DNA of 64,000 bases, taken from positions 23,584 through 87,583 of the forward strand of contig JAEWKT010000046.1 of assembly GCA_023393635.1 (NCBI GenBank), written 5' to 3'. Source of the stretch: Pseudomonadota bacterium (GTDB taxonomy: Bacteria > Pseudomonadota > Gammaproteobacteria > Pseudomonadales > Moraxellaceae). The notes under the pieces are model-generated. The model was not told the DNA's origin and ran no database searches. It worked only from the letters and a program-made list of their open reading frames with translations. Position 1 is the stretch's first letter; each line of letters opens with the position of its first letter. Shown piece after piece: positions 1-8,182 of this stretch. The translations under genes were made by a program, and so were the position numbers.

Positions 1-1
1 C

Positions 2-334
2 TTGCCCAAGTCCGATTTGGTGGATTTATATCAAGGTGAAACGTTGCCCGTGACGGATAAGCATGTGCAAGTGGTCAGGCAATTAAAAGTGGGCACGTGG
101 GTTGAGTTTATGGCTACCGAGCAGCATGAACGGCATAAACTGGTGGCACGTATTCGTACCATGGAAAAACTGATTTTTGCCAACCGCCGTGGCATTAAAG
201 TGGCTGAAATGTCGCAAATGCATTTGGCAGTTGAATTTAGTCAGGGGCGGGCGCGCTTGGTGGATGATCAACCGCAAATTATTGATCGTGCCCTGCAATC
301 TGTGGTGGGTGGTCTAAAGCAGTTATCGGTGTAA
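2..334 (+). CDS. DUF1631 family protein, C-terminal end (5' truncated by window)
   Basis: The reading frame is open to the left edge, so only the last ~110 residues of a larger protein are visible. The residues around VGTWVEF, ANRRG and the closing VVGGLKQL resemble the C-terminal part of the DUF1631 family of large cytoplasmic proteins found in Acinetobacter and Pseudomonas, whose function is unknown. It stops 5 bp before ampD and is probably co-transcribed with it. The family call rests on remembered similarity, and nothing can be said about the N-terminal part. Confidence 0.6.
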   Translation: MPKSDLVDLYQGETLPVTDKHVQVVRQLKVGTWVEFMATEQHERHKLVARIRTMEKLIFANRRGIKVAEMSQMHLAVEFSQGRARLVDDQPQIIDRALQSVVGGLKQLSV

Positions 335-339
335 TCCCT

Positions 340-975
340 GTGGCTAATCCTTTGGTTGATGCCTCGGTTCATGCTGCCTTGCCTAATGCCTTACTTAAGC
401 CATGGCCTGTGCAATCAGGCTGGCTACAGGCTGACACCACACTGGTGCGGCAGTTAGCATCGCCTAATTTTAACTCACGTCCGAATGTGGCCGATATTCG
501 CTTAATTGTGCTGCATAACATTAGCTTGCCACCTGCACAATTTGGTGGAGGCTATATTGAGCAGTTTTTTCAAAATCAGCTTGACCACAGCATCCATCCT
601 TATTTTCAAACCATTACTGGCTTAAAAGTATCTACGCATTTGTTAATCTTACGCACGGGTGAGGTTGTTCAGTTGGTGTCGTTTGAGGAACGGGCATGGC
701 ATGCAGGTCGTTCCAGTTATCTGGGCGTGCCAGAGTGCAATGATTATTCCATTGGCATTGAGTTAGAAGGCACCGATGATATGCCTTTTACCGAAGCCCA
801 ATACCACGCCGTTATTCAGGCTATTTTTAGCATTCAACACACCTATCCGCGCACGCGCCATCATATTGCAGGGCATTCGGATATTGCGCCAGGCCGCAAG
901 ACTGATCCAGGTCAGCATCTGGACTGGCAGCGTATTCGGCAGTCATTAGCAGCAGCGTATGCCCAAAGCACTTAA
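340..975 (+). CDS. ampD: 1,6-anhydro-N-acetylmuramyl-L-alanine amidase AmpD
   Basis: This cytoplasmic zinc amidase cleaves the peptide from anhydro-muropeptides during cell-wall recycling and so sets the inducer level for AmpR-type control. The 211-residue protein has the amidase_2 fold. Likely zinc ligands are His59 (in LIVLHN), His179 (in AGHSDIAPGRK) and Asp189 (in TDPG), matching His34, His154 and Asp164 of the E. coli enzyme. It carries about 25 extra N-terminal residues compared with E. coli. The start is a GTG five bases after the upstream stop, which suggests translational coupling. murJ follows 135 bp downstream, a neighbourhood that fits a peptidoglycan role. Confidence 0.93.
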   Translation: MANPLVDASVHAALPNALLKPWPVQSGWLQADTTLVRQLASPNFNSRPNVADIRLIVLHNISLPPAQFGGGYIEQFFQNQLDHSIHPYFQTITGLKVSTHLLILRTGEVVQLVSFEERAWHAGRSSYLGVPECNDYSIGIELEGTDDMPFTEAQYHAVIQAIFSIQHTYPRTRHHIAGHSDIAPGRKTDPGQHLDWQRIRQSLAAAYAQST

Positions 976-1110
976 CTGGTTAAAGTGCCTTATGGGTTGC
1001 TGTGTGAATTTTGCAAAAACATCGGCTAAAGTCGGGGCTAATCCAGCTTAAAACAATAATTTCATCTACAATAGCGCATTTTTCAGGCTGGCTTGGGTTT
1101 GGGGTATTAA

Positions 1111-2664
1111 ATGGCTTTGTGGCGCTCCACCTTTATTTTTAGTGCAATGACCATGCTGTCGCGTATTTTAGGTTTAGTCCGCGATATGGTATTGCTCAAC
1201 GTGTTTGGTGCAGGTGGCGTGTTTGACACCTTTGTGGTGGCCTTTCGCATCCCCAATTTTTTTAGGCGATTATTTGCAGAAGGCGCTTTTTCACAGGCGT
1301 TTATTCCTGTACTGACCGAATATAAAACCACCAAGACCCAAGCTGAAGTTCAGCTATTAATTAGTAGTGTGTCGGGCACTTTACTCACCATTTTACTGCC
1401 ACTGACCATTATTGCGCTGTTTGCTGCACCCGCGATTATGTATGTGTATGCGCCTGGTTTTCATGATAATCCAGAAAAATTTGCCATTGCGGTTGATTTA
1501 TTTCGCTTAACCTTTCCATATTTGCTGTTTATGTCCATGACAGCCTTTTCCAGTAGTATTTTAAATAGTTACGGCTCGTTTGCCAGCACTGCCTTTGCGC
1601 CTGTATTGCTTAATATTTGCCAAATAGCCGCAGCCTGGTGGTTTGTTGATTATTTTCATGATCAGCCCATTATGGTGATGGGCTGGGCGGTGCTGGTAGC
1701 GGGTGTGCTGCAATTGGCTTTACAGGTGCCAGAGTTATGGCGCAAAAAACTACTGGTGCCACCGCGGATTGATTTTAAGCACGAAGGCGTGGAGCGTATT
1801 TTAAGGCTGATGTTGCCTGCGTTATTTGGGGTGTCGGTGACGCAAATTAATTTATTGCTTAACACTATTTGGGCTTCATTTATGCAAGACGGCTCAGTGT
1901 CGTGGTTATATACTGCCGAGCGTATGACAGAGCTACCGCTAGGATTAATTGGCATTGCCATTGCTTCTGTTATTTTACCGTCATTATCGGCACAGCATGC
2001 AGCACAAAACCACCAAAAATTTCGTGCCATGATTGACTGGGCAACCCGTGTCATTATGCTGGTGGGTATTCCTGCCAGTCTTGCCATGTATGTGCTGGCT
2101 GAACCTATTATTCAGGCATTATTTCAGCATGGTGAGTTTGGCGTGCGTGATGTGACAATGACTGCCTGGGCACTACGTGGTATGTCAGGCGGCATTTTGG
2201 CTTTTATGCTGATTAAAATTTTTGCGCCTGGATTCTATGCGCGTCAGGACACCAGAACGCCTGTGAAAATTGGTTTGATTGCTGTGTTTGTCAACATGGT
2301 GCTGAATATTATTTTTATTACCACGTTCAAACTGATGGGCTGGGAAGCTTCACATATTGCACTGGCCATGTCGTCAACAGGCTCAGCATTTGTCAATGCA
2401 GGCTTGCTGTATTGGTATTTGCATAAAAACAATATTTACCGTTTTGAAGGTCACTGGAAGAAAACCTCACTGCAATACGTGATTGCCAATATTGCCATGG
2501 TAGTGGTGCTGTGGGGCGCGCTACAGTTTTATCAGGCCGATGTATCGCAGTGGTTGCGCATTGTCGAGGTGTTGGCCTTATGTGCGGTAGGCGCATTAAT
2601 CTACGGTGCGGCCTTATTGCTGACTGGTTTTAGACCACGTCATTTACGCCCAGATGAAAGCTGA
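1111..2664 (+). CDS. murJ: Lipid II flippase MurJ
   Basis: MurJ moves lipid II across the inner membrane for peptidoglycan synthesis. The 517-residue protein is hydrophobic throughout, consistent with the 14 membrane segments of the MviN/MurJ (MOP exporter) family. The N-terminus contains the hallmark SRILGLVRDM, followed by FRIPNFFRRLFAEGAFSQAF, and later LPLGLIGIAIASVILPSLS and a FAPGFYARQDTRTPVKIG stretch, all typical of MurJ. A GGGG run lies about 7 bases before the ATG, which is a reasonable ribosome binding site. A possible -10 (TACAAT, 1067-1072) lies upstream without a convincing -35. Confidence 0.97.
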   Translation: MALWRSTFIFSAMTMLSRILGLVRDMVLLNVFGAGGVFDTFVVAFRIPNFFRRLFAEGAFSQAFIPVLTEYKTTKTQAEVQLLISSVSGTLLTILLPLTIIALFAAPAIMYVYAPGFHDNPEKFAIAVDLFRLTFPYLLFMSMTAFSSSILNSYGSFASTAFAPVLLNICQIAAAWWFVDYFHDQPIMVMGWAVLVAGVLQLALQVPELWRKKLLVPPRIDFKHEGVERILRLMLPALFGVSVTQINLLLNTIWASFMQDGSVSWLYTAERMTELPLGLIGIAIASVILPSLSAQHAAQNHQKFRAMIDWATRVIMLVGIPASLAMYVLAEPIIQALFQHGEFGVRDVTMTAWALRGMSGGILAFMLIKIFAPGFYARQDTRTPVKIGLIAVFVNMVLNIIFITTFKLMGWEASHIALAMSSTGSAFVNAGLLYWYLHKNNIYRFEGHWKKTSLQYVIANIAMVVVLWGALQFYQADVSQWLRIVEVLALCAVGALIYGAALLLTGFRPRHLRPDES

Positions 2665-2774
2665 TCTATTGCGGTGATGCCGCGTGTATAGTGATTGGCT
2701 GTTAGTGCGTGTTGGGTGTGGTTGGCTCACAATGCGTGTATGCTAAGCCATCAAATGTGTTGGATTAAAGGGAG

Positions 2775-3089
2775 ATGATGATGACCTTACAAGCAGAACT
2801 TGAACAACGTTTACAAGCATTGCAGCCTACTCACCTTGCCATTGACAATGAATCACATGGCCACGGTGGTTATTTCCCAGGCAAAGAATCACATTTTAAA
2901 GTGGTGATTGTGAGCGCGCAATTTGATGGCATGCGACCTGTGCAACGCCACCAGGCAGTATATGCTGCGGTGGGTGATTTAATTGCGCCCAGCCGTATTC
3001 ATGCACTGGCGATTCATGCTTATGCGCGTAGCGAATGGACAGGTAATGTACCCAGTAGCCCAGAATGCGCACATCAGCCAAAATCGTAA
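2775..3089 (+). CDS. BolA family protein
   Basis: This 104-residue cytoplasmic protein of the BolA/IbaG fold contains the family core: SHGHGGYFPGKESHFKVVIVS, followed by FDGMRPVQRHQAVYAAVGDL and IHALAIHAYARSEW. BolA proteins pair with monothiol glutaredoxins in iron-sulphur handling, and some bind DNA and affect morphology under stress. Strong AGGGAG precedes a run of three ATG codons, so the exact start could be any of 2775, 2778 or 2781. Which BolA subgroup it belongs to (BolA or IbaG) is not decided here. Confidence 0.88.
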   Translation: MMMTLQAELEQRLQALQPTHLAIDNESHGHGGYFPGKESHFKVVIVSAQFDGMRPVQRHQAVYAAVGDLIAPSRIHALAIHAYARSEWTGNVPSSPECAHQPKS

Positions 3090-3133
3090 CAGCAATCGTA
3101 AGAGCGTTTAATATTTAATCAAGAGGATACGGT

Positions 3134-3685
3134 GTGGATTCACATCTGATGTTTAAAATTGTTCATATGACCTTTGCCAGTTTGGCCATTATTGCCTTTT
3201 TAATTCGGGCAGTGCTTTTATTTTGGACATCAAAAAATCAGCCAAAAACAGCCAGCCTATCGCTTGCCACTGCATCAGTAGATGGTGAAACAGCGATCCC
3301 TGTCACTGCAAAGCCTAAATCCGCAGGGCGTATCATGTTGGTGGCCATGCAGCATTTAGCATTTACGCTATTAATTATTACAGGCATGGTGCTGTTGTAT
3401 CAAAACCAGTTTGTGGTGCAACCGTGGTTTTACGGCAAAATTATTTTATTTTTGGTCATTTTGTCAGCCATGGCAAAAGCATTTGGCAAGCGTGATATTA
3501 GCATGGGTCAGCGTAAAGCAGGGGCAATGGTTGCTGGTATTGCTTTTGCTGGCTTAATGACTTTAGTGATCTGGAAGCCTGACTTCTCAGATCAGGCAAC
3601 GCAAACCACGGCAGAATCCGTGCCAGGCCAAGTGGCAGCATTAAGCTCACCTGCAGCTTGCACGCAACAGTGCAGCCATCATTAA
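3134..3685 (+). CDS. SirB2 family membrane protein
   Basis: This 183-residue inner-membrane protein has about four hydrophobic segments (roughly residues 8-28, 70-93, 97-113 and 128-147). HLMFKIVHMTFASLAIIAF at the N-terminus, the MQHLAFTLLIITG segment and the WFYGKIILFLVILSAMAKAF segment resemble the SirB2 family. Members are often called invasion-gene expression regulators, but their biochemical role is not established. The start is GTG after AGAGGATACG. The ~33-residue C-terminal tail and the Ala/Thr-rich insert at 35-65 look less conserved. It lies 44 bp after the bolA-family gene and may share its transcript. Confidence 0.75.
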   Translation: MDSHLMFKIVHMTFASLAIIAFLIRAVLLFWTSKNQPKTASLSLATASVDGETAIPVTAKPKSAGRIMLVAMQHLAFTLLIITGMVLLYQNQFVVQPWFYGKIILFLVILSAMAKAFGKRDISMGQRKAGAMVAGIAFAGLMTLVIWKPDFSDQATQTTAESVPGQVAALSSPAACTQQCSHH

Positions 3686-3789
3686 AACAGCAACATTAAA
3701 CCAATCAAGCTGTCCGACAGATTTGTGCTGCTCATGGGACGTGATCGTTTACGGTACAGCAGCTTATTATTAAATGAGGGGAGTCAATC

Positions 3790-4620
3790 ATGCGTCGTGT
3801 GGTATTTAATCAAAAAGGTGGCGTGGGAAAATCAAGTATTACAGTGAACCTGGCAGCAATTAGCGCGGCGCGTGGCAAGCGCACCTTAGTGATCGATTTG
3901 GACTCACAAAGTAATTCTAGCCAGTATCTGCTGGGCGAAAAAGCCACTCACAATCAAAATAACCCTGTTTTAGAACCCAATATAGAAACGTTTTTTGATG
4001 AAGTGCTGAACGCCACACAAGGCAAGGGTTTAATTGGTTCGGCCTTAGGTTCGATTCTTAAAAATAAAGAACGCGGCTTAGATGCAGTGATACATGGCAC
4101 ACCATTTGCCAATTTATCAGTGATCCCGTCTAGCCCAAATTTAGGGGCCATTGAGCATGCGCTGCAAAGCAAGCATAAAATCTTTAAGTTACGCGATGCC
4201 TTAAATGCGCTAGATAGCCAATATGATGAAATTTTTATTGATACCCCGCCAGCTTTTAACTTTTTTACCTTGTCGGCCTTAATTGCAGCGGATCGGGTGG
4301 TTATTCCGTTTGATTGCGATGTGTTCTCGCGTCGCGCCCTGCTGACCCTGCTTGAAAATGTGGTAGAGGCCAAAGGTGACCATAATCCACAATTAGAAGT
4401 AGAGGGCATTGTGGTCAATCAGTTTCAAAGTCAGGCCAAGTTGCCGCAACAAGTGGTGCAGGAGCTAAAAGATGAAGGCTTACCCGTATTTGATACCATG
4501 CTGCCTGCTTCAGTAGTGATGAAAGAATCACACCAGAAAAACAAACCACTGATTCACTTAAATCCAGATCATAAGTTAACAGTGGCATACGTTAATTTAT
4601 TTGATGAAATGAGTGCTTAG
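3790..4620 (+). CDS. ParA family ATPase, orphan
   Basis: This 276-residue P-loop ATPase of the MinD/ParA group has a deviant Walker A KGGVGKSS (residues 9-16), with the signature first lysine, the A' box LVIDLDSQ (33-40) and a Walker B region IFIDTPP. Such ATPases position plasmids, chromosomes or large protein complexes on the nucleoid or membrane. No parB, parS-like repeats, chemotaxis or cellulose genes lie next to it, so its partner is not visible. A strong GAGGGGAG site precedes the ATG. The following lipoprotein gene begins 52 bp later and may be co-transcribed. Confidence 0.85.
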   Translation: MRRVVFNQKGGVGKSSITVNLAAISAARGKRTLVIDLDSQSNSSQYLLGEKATHNQNNPVLEPNIETFFDEVLNATQGKGLIGSALGSILKNKERGLDAVIHGTPFANLSVIPSSPNLGAIEHALQSKHKIFKLRDALNALDSQYDEIFIDTPPAFNFFTLSALIAADRVVIPFDCDVFSRRALLTLLENVVEAKGDHNPQLEVEGIVVNQFQSQAKLPQQVVQELKDEGLPVFDTMLPASVVMKESHQKNKPLIHLNPDHKLTVAYVNLFDEMSA

Positions 4621-4672
4621 GTGCATTATGAAGTATCGGCTTATTGGCTTTATTGTTGAGGAAGTAACCAGC

Positions 4673-5068
4673 ATGCGTTTATCATCTCAAGTTTTCTCAT
4701 TGGGTGCGTTGCTTGGCACACTATTAATCACCGCTGGTTGTGCCTCAACCGTAAAGCCGTTGTACGTATCACCCACACAATATCAGGCATTGAACTGTGC
4801 CCAATTACATAATGAATATGGCCGCATTGATCAGTATATCAAGCGCGGAGTCAGTAGCCCCAAAACCACAGGGGTTGGCGTAGGCTTGGGTGTTGGTGGC
4901 GGTTTTGGCCGTGGTGGCTGGGGTTTTGGCCCCAGTGTGTCAGTCAATATGGGGCAGTCACAGCGCACGCAAAACTCTGAGCTTGCCCGTGTATTGGGTG
5001 AGCAAGAAGCCATTGCCCAAGCGGCGCAGTTTAAAGGTTGCCCGATTGCTGCGGCGAGCAAAAAATAA
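4673..5068 (+). CDS. Putative Gly-rich lipoprotein
   Basis: This is a 131-residue predicted lipoprotein of unknown function. The ATG at 4673 is chosen over the earlier in-frame start at 4613 because GAGGAAG sits 8 bases before it and the resulting N-terminus is a clean lipoprotein signal: MRLSSQ, a hydrophobic core, then a lipobox ending in TAGC (Cys23). The mature part has a short conserved-looking helix (LNCAQLHNEYGRI), a glycine-rich segment from about residue 66 to 86 (GVGVGLGVGGGFGRGG) and an alternating helix (ARVLGEQEAIAQAA). Similar short Gly-rich lipoproteins occur in many proteobacteria without known function. Confidence 0.75.
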   Translation: MRLSSQVFSLGALLGTLLITAGCASTVKPLYVSPTQYQALNCAQLHNEYGRIDQYIKRGVSSPKTTGVGVGLGVGGGFGRGGWGFGPSVSVNMGQSQRTQNSELARVLGEQEAIAQAAQFKGCPIAAASKK

Positions 5069-5090
5069 TTAAATTTAAGCGATGTTTTTT

Positions 5091-5121
5091 AACAGCCCTG
5101 TTTCCAGGTTACAGGGCTGTT
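5091..5121. repeat. Inverted repeat after the lipoprotein gene
   Basis: A perfect 10-bp stem (AACAGCCCTG at 5091-5100, CAGGGCTGTT at 5112-5121) with an 11-nt loop lies 23 bp after the stop codon. It is placed like a terminator, but no T-tract follows the stem on either strand; the T6 run precedes it on the + strand. It may stop transcription weakly or protect the mRNA end. Confidence 0.45.
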
Positions 5122-5256
5122 AAGGGTAGGCAAGGTAAACATTGTATTCGGCTTTAACAGGTGGTCAGCGTATCAAATTCTATCCATCGCGTTATAAAGC
5201 CAAATAATATGTTGAATTTTCATGCTGTTAAGCTTGCTGCTTAAATCTGCCATATT

Positions 5257-6522
5257 TTAAGAAGATTTTGCATTACCCCAGCGCATGGCTTGCAGTTTGG
5301 CGGTTTCTTGTTCACGGGCATTTTTGGCAGGCTCATAAAAGCGTTTGCCTTTAAGTTCAGGTGGTAAGTAATCCTGTGGCACAAAGTTATTGGGGAAATC
5401 ATGTGCATATTGATAACCTACCCCATAACCTTGTTGCTTCATCATTTTGGTGGGCGCATTACGCAAATGCAGCGGCACGGGTAGATGTGCTGTTTTGTCA
5501 GCCACTGCCAAGGCTGCATTAATGGCCAAATAAGTGCTGTTACTTTTGGCACTGGTCGCCAAATACACCACTGTTTGTCCCAAAATAATTCGGCACTCGG
5601 GGTAACCAATGGCTTGCACTGCACGGAAGCATTCACCTGCCAATAACAGTGCATTGGGGTTGGCATTGCCAATATCTTCACTGGCTAAAATCAGCATACG
5701 GCGGGCAATAAATACAGGGTCTTCGCCGCCTTTAATCATGCGTGCCATCCAGTACAATGCAGCATCGGGGTCACTGCCACGCATGGATTTAATAAAAGCC
5801 GACACAATATCGTAGTGTTGCTCGCCCGATTGGTCGTAGCGGGCAATATTTTGCTGCGCGGTACTAATCACCAGATCATTATCAATAATAATAGGCTCAA
5901 CAGCCTGCGTGCTTATCACTAATTCAAGTAAATTTAATAATTTGCGTGCATCACCACCAGCCAGTTGTAGCAAGGCATCAGTTTGTTTCAACTCAATATT
6001 TTTTTCTTTTAAAATAATATCTTCAGTTAAGGCACGCTGAATCACTGCCAATTGCTCATCAGCGCTTAAGTTTTCCAGGATATAGACCTGACAGCGTGAT
6101 AACAGTGCATTGTTCACTTCAAAGGATGGATTTTCAGTCGTTGCCCCAATCAGGGTAATTTTACCTTTTTCAACTGCGGCCAGTAGGGCATCTTGCTGGG
6201 ATTTATTAAAACGATGGATTTCATCAATAAACACCACGGGTGGCAATAAATCACCATTTTGTGCAATCAGCTCGCGGAGTTCTTTAACCCCTGTATTAAT
6301 GGCGGATAAACTAATAAATGGTCGGTCAACTGCTTCTGCCAACAGCAATGCCATGGTGGTTTTACCCACACCAGGCGGCCCCCAAAAAATGATAGAAGGC
6401 AGGTTCCCTTGGTCAATCATTTTACGTAGCGGTGCTTGTTGACTTAAAAGGTGCTGCTGGCCAATGACTTCAGATAACTGTCGTGGACGAATGCGTTCAG
6501 GTAATGGAATAGTTGGATTCAT
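5257..6522 (-). CDS. rarA: Replication-associated recombination protein A (MgsA/RarA), AAA+ ATPase
   Basis: RarA is a clamp-loader-like AAA+ ATPase that acts at stalled replication forks. The 421-residue protein begins with the family motif LPERIRPRQLSEVIGQQHLL, then Walker A GPPGVGKTT (48-56), Walker B VVFIDEIHRF (96-105), sensor-1 LIGATTENPSFEVN, and a C-terminal tetramerisation region with AALYWMARMIKGGEDP, RRMLILASEDIGNA and a closing LPPELKGKRFYEP. The length is close to the family's usual size. It is the last gene of a long minus-strand series running from 10617. Confidence 0.96.
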   Translation of the reverse strand: MNPTIPLPERIRPRQLSEVIGQQHLLSQQAPLRKMIDQGNLPSIIFWGPPGVGKTTMALLLAEAVDRPFISLSAINTGVKELRELIAQNGDLLPPVVFIDEIHRFNKSQQDALLAAVEKGKITLIGATTENPSFEVNNALLSRCQVYILENLSADEQLAVIQRALTEDIILKEKNIELKQTDALLQLAGGDARKLLNLLELVISTQAVEPIIIDNDLVISTAQQNIARYDQSGEQHYDIVSAFIKSMRGSDPDAALYWMARMIKGGEDPVFIARRMLILASEDIGNANPNALLLAGECFRAVQAIGYPECRIILGQTVVYLATSAKSNSTYLAINAALAVADKTAHLPVPLHLRNAPTKMMKQQGYGVGYQYAHDFPNNFVPQDYLPPELKGKRFYEPAKNAREQETAKLQAMRWGNAKSS

Positions 6523-6644
6523 TATTAATATGTCATGGTGTATTTAAGGCTAATCATACCCAATTTTAAGCTGACTTGAGCGGTTACTGGGCAAAAATGC
6601 GAGTGAGTTCAGTGGTGTTTGAGTATCTTCATGAAGAAGTAACC

Positions 6645-6974
6645 TTAAAAATGCCGAATCCGTGGCAGCATCACCGCAATCACTGTAATGGCAAACCAAA
6701 ACACGTAACTAATTAAAAAGTTAAGGAAAATAAAGTCATCCAGAGGCACCAGAAAAAGATCCACTGGATTCATGGACACGCTACCCACTGGCGAAATAAT
6801 GCCATCTACCACATATGCTTTGGGAAAACCTGCCGCCACTACCTGGCAGCCTTGCTCACAATCCATGCTACCTTGTCGAATGACCTCTACATGCGTTGGA
6901 ATCAGTAGCGAGAGGTAAGTCAGTATTAGTGCACTCAGCATCCATTTTATAACGCGGCGTTTTTTAAACTGCAT
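6645..6974 (-). CDS. Small membrane protein of unknown function
   Basis: This is a 109-residue protein I do not recognise. It has a basic N-terminus (KKRRVIK), a hydrophobic segment at about 11-27, a non-membrane middle with two cysteines (CEQGC, about 39-43), and a second hydrophobic segment at about 80-102 ending in PRIRHF. The layout suggests two membrane passes with a periplasmic loop holding the cysteine pair. AGGAAA lies 9 bases before the ATG, supporting translation. It sits between rarA and ycgN on the same strand, with gaps of about 120 bp on each side. Confidence 0.6.
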   Translation of the reverse strand: MQFKKRRVIKWMLSALILTYLSLLIPTHVEVIRQGSMDCEQGCQVVAAGFPKAYVVDGIISPVGSVSMNPVDLFLVPLDDFIFLNFLISYVFWFAITVIAVMLPRIRHF

Positions 6975-7092
6975 TATTTATTTTTCCTATAGGGTTACTG
7001 AAATAAACAGGTCTAATGCTCGTTTGATTAAAGCAGCTTTTAACAGGAATTGATGGCTTGGCTATGATTGCATACTGATTTTTATACAAGAC

Positions 7093-7542
7093 TTAACGTA
7101 CCCAGCGCACCACATATTCTTCAATATCGTCAGGGTGAATGTCTCTTTCAGAAATGCAGCGTTTGGCGGCTGATTTTTTGGCAGGAATATCAGATTGTGC
7201 TTTGCCTGTCAGGAGTGGATGCCAGTCGGGTAAATCCAGACCCTGATAGACACGTTTATAGCCACAGGTAGACGGCAGCCAATGTAACTGCGGCACCAGT
7301 TCTGGGGTAAGCTGCAGGCAATCGGGCACAAATTGCTTGCGGTTGGGATAGTCACTGCATTGCGCGGTTTGTGTGTCTAACAACTGACAGGCCACTTTGG
7401 TATAAACCACATCGCCGCTGTCTTCATCTTCCAGTTTAACCAAACAGCACAAACCACAGCCATCACACAAGGCTTCCCATTCTGGTGTGGTTAATTGATC
7501 TAATGGATAGATTTTCCAAAATTGTGGACGCAGTGCAGACAT
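7093..7542 (-). CDS. YcgN-type cysteine cluster protein (UPF0260)
   Basis: This is a 149-residue cytoplasmic protein of the UPF0260/YcgN family. The N-terminal half contains FWKIYPLDQLTTPEWEALC followed by the cysteine cluster CDGCGLCCLVKLEDE, then VACQLLDTQTAQCSDYPNR and CGYKRVYQGLDLPDWHPLL, all typical of the family. The CxxCxxCC cluster is proposed to bind zinc or an iron-sulphur centre, but the function is not known. No clear ribosome binding site is seen before the ATG. It follows tsaC by 58 bp on the same strand. Confidence 0.88.
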   Translation of the reverse strand: MSALRPQFWKIYPLDQLTTPEWEALCDGCGLCCLVKLEDEDSGDVVYTKVACQLLDTQTAQCSDYPNRKQFVPDCLQLTPELVPQLHWLPSTCGYKRVYQGLDLPDWHPLLTGKAQSDIPAKKSAAKRCISERDIHPDDIEEYVVRWVR

Positions 7543-7600
7543 GGCGTGGGCTAAACAGCCGCATTAAAGTCAATAAGGCAGCCAGTATAGCATAGCCATT

Positions 7601-8164
7601 TTAAGCGCGAATCACTTCACCAGTTTGAATGTCAACAATGCAACTAGGTTCGCTACTCATACCCAGTTCACCTGACAAAACCGCCAGATCTGGAAAATAA
7701 GCGCCCACTTCGGCAACAGTTTTAGCGGCCGCAAGTCCAGCAGGATTGGCACTGGTTGATACAATTGCCCCGCCAAATGCGCTGCATAATTGCTGCACCA
7801 AAGGATGGGTCGTTACCCGAATGGCCACCCGATCATGTTGACCACTAATCCATGCTGGCACAGCAGGGCTAAGTGGTACTAACCATGTGGTAGCGCGTTG
7901 CTGTGCGGTAATCTGCCATGAGTCCTGCATCTGCTGGATTTGTTCAGCCGATAAACCTTGTAAAAAAGGCGCTGCTTGTGCCATAGACGCCGCTACCAAA
8001 ATCACGCCTTTTTCAATAGGCCGCTGCTTTAAGATCAAGATTTTAGCAAATGCACTTTCCTGATAAGGGTCACAGCCTAAGCCCCAGACCGCTTCGGTAG
8101 GGTAAGCTAACACCTCACCTTGTTTTAAAATGTCTACTGCCTGATTAAAATTAACGCAGTTCAT
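7601..8164 (-). CDS. tsaC: Threonylcarbamoyl-AMP synthase TsaC
   Basis: TsaC makes threonylcarbamoyl-AMP from threonine, bicarbonate and ATP, the first step of t6A37 modification in ANN-decoding tRNAs. The 187-residue protein has the YrdC/Sua5 fold: YPTEAVWGLGCDP near the N-terminus, ILKQRPIEKGVILVAAS in the middle, TWLVP, VAIRVTTHPL, and IVSTSANPAG in the nucleotide-binding region. Its length matches the short TsaC form without the Sua5 C-terminal domain. AAGG lies 6-7 bases before the ATG. It starts 18 bp after dprA ends, suggesting an operon with dprA and the LysM gene. Confidence 0.95.
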   Translation of the reverse strand: MNCVNFNQAVDILKQGEVLAYPTEAVWGLGCDPYQESAFAKILILKQRPIEKGVILVAASMAQAAPFLQGLSAEQIQQMQDSWQITAQQRATTWLVPLSPAVPAWISGQHDRVAIRVTTHPLVQQLCSAFGGAIVSTSANPAGLAAAKTVAEVGAYFPDLAVLSGELGMSSEPSCIVDIQTGEVIRA

Positions 8165-8182
8165 GATTAACCTTATATGCCA

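Noticed and set aside
1662..2087. 141-codon minus-strand frame inside murJ
   Set aside because: The murJ frame is conserved throughout; the antisense frame has no recognisable features.
3954..4418. 154-codon minus-strand frame inside the ParA gene
   Set aside because: It is a shadow of the conserved ParA frame with no family-like sequence.
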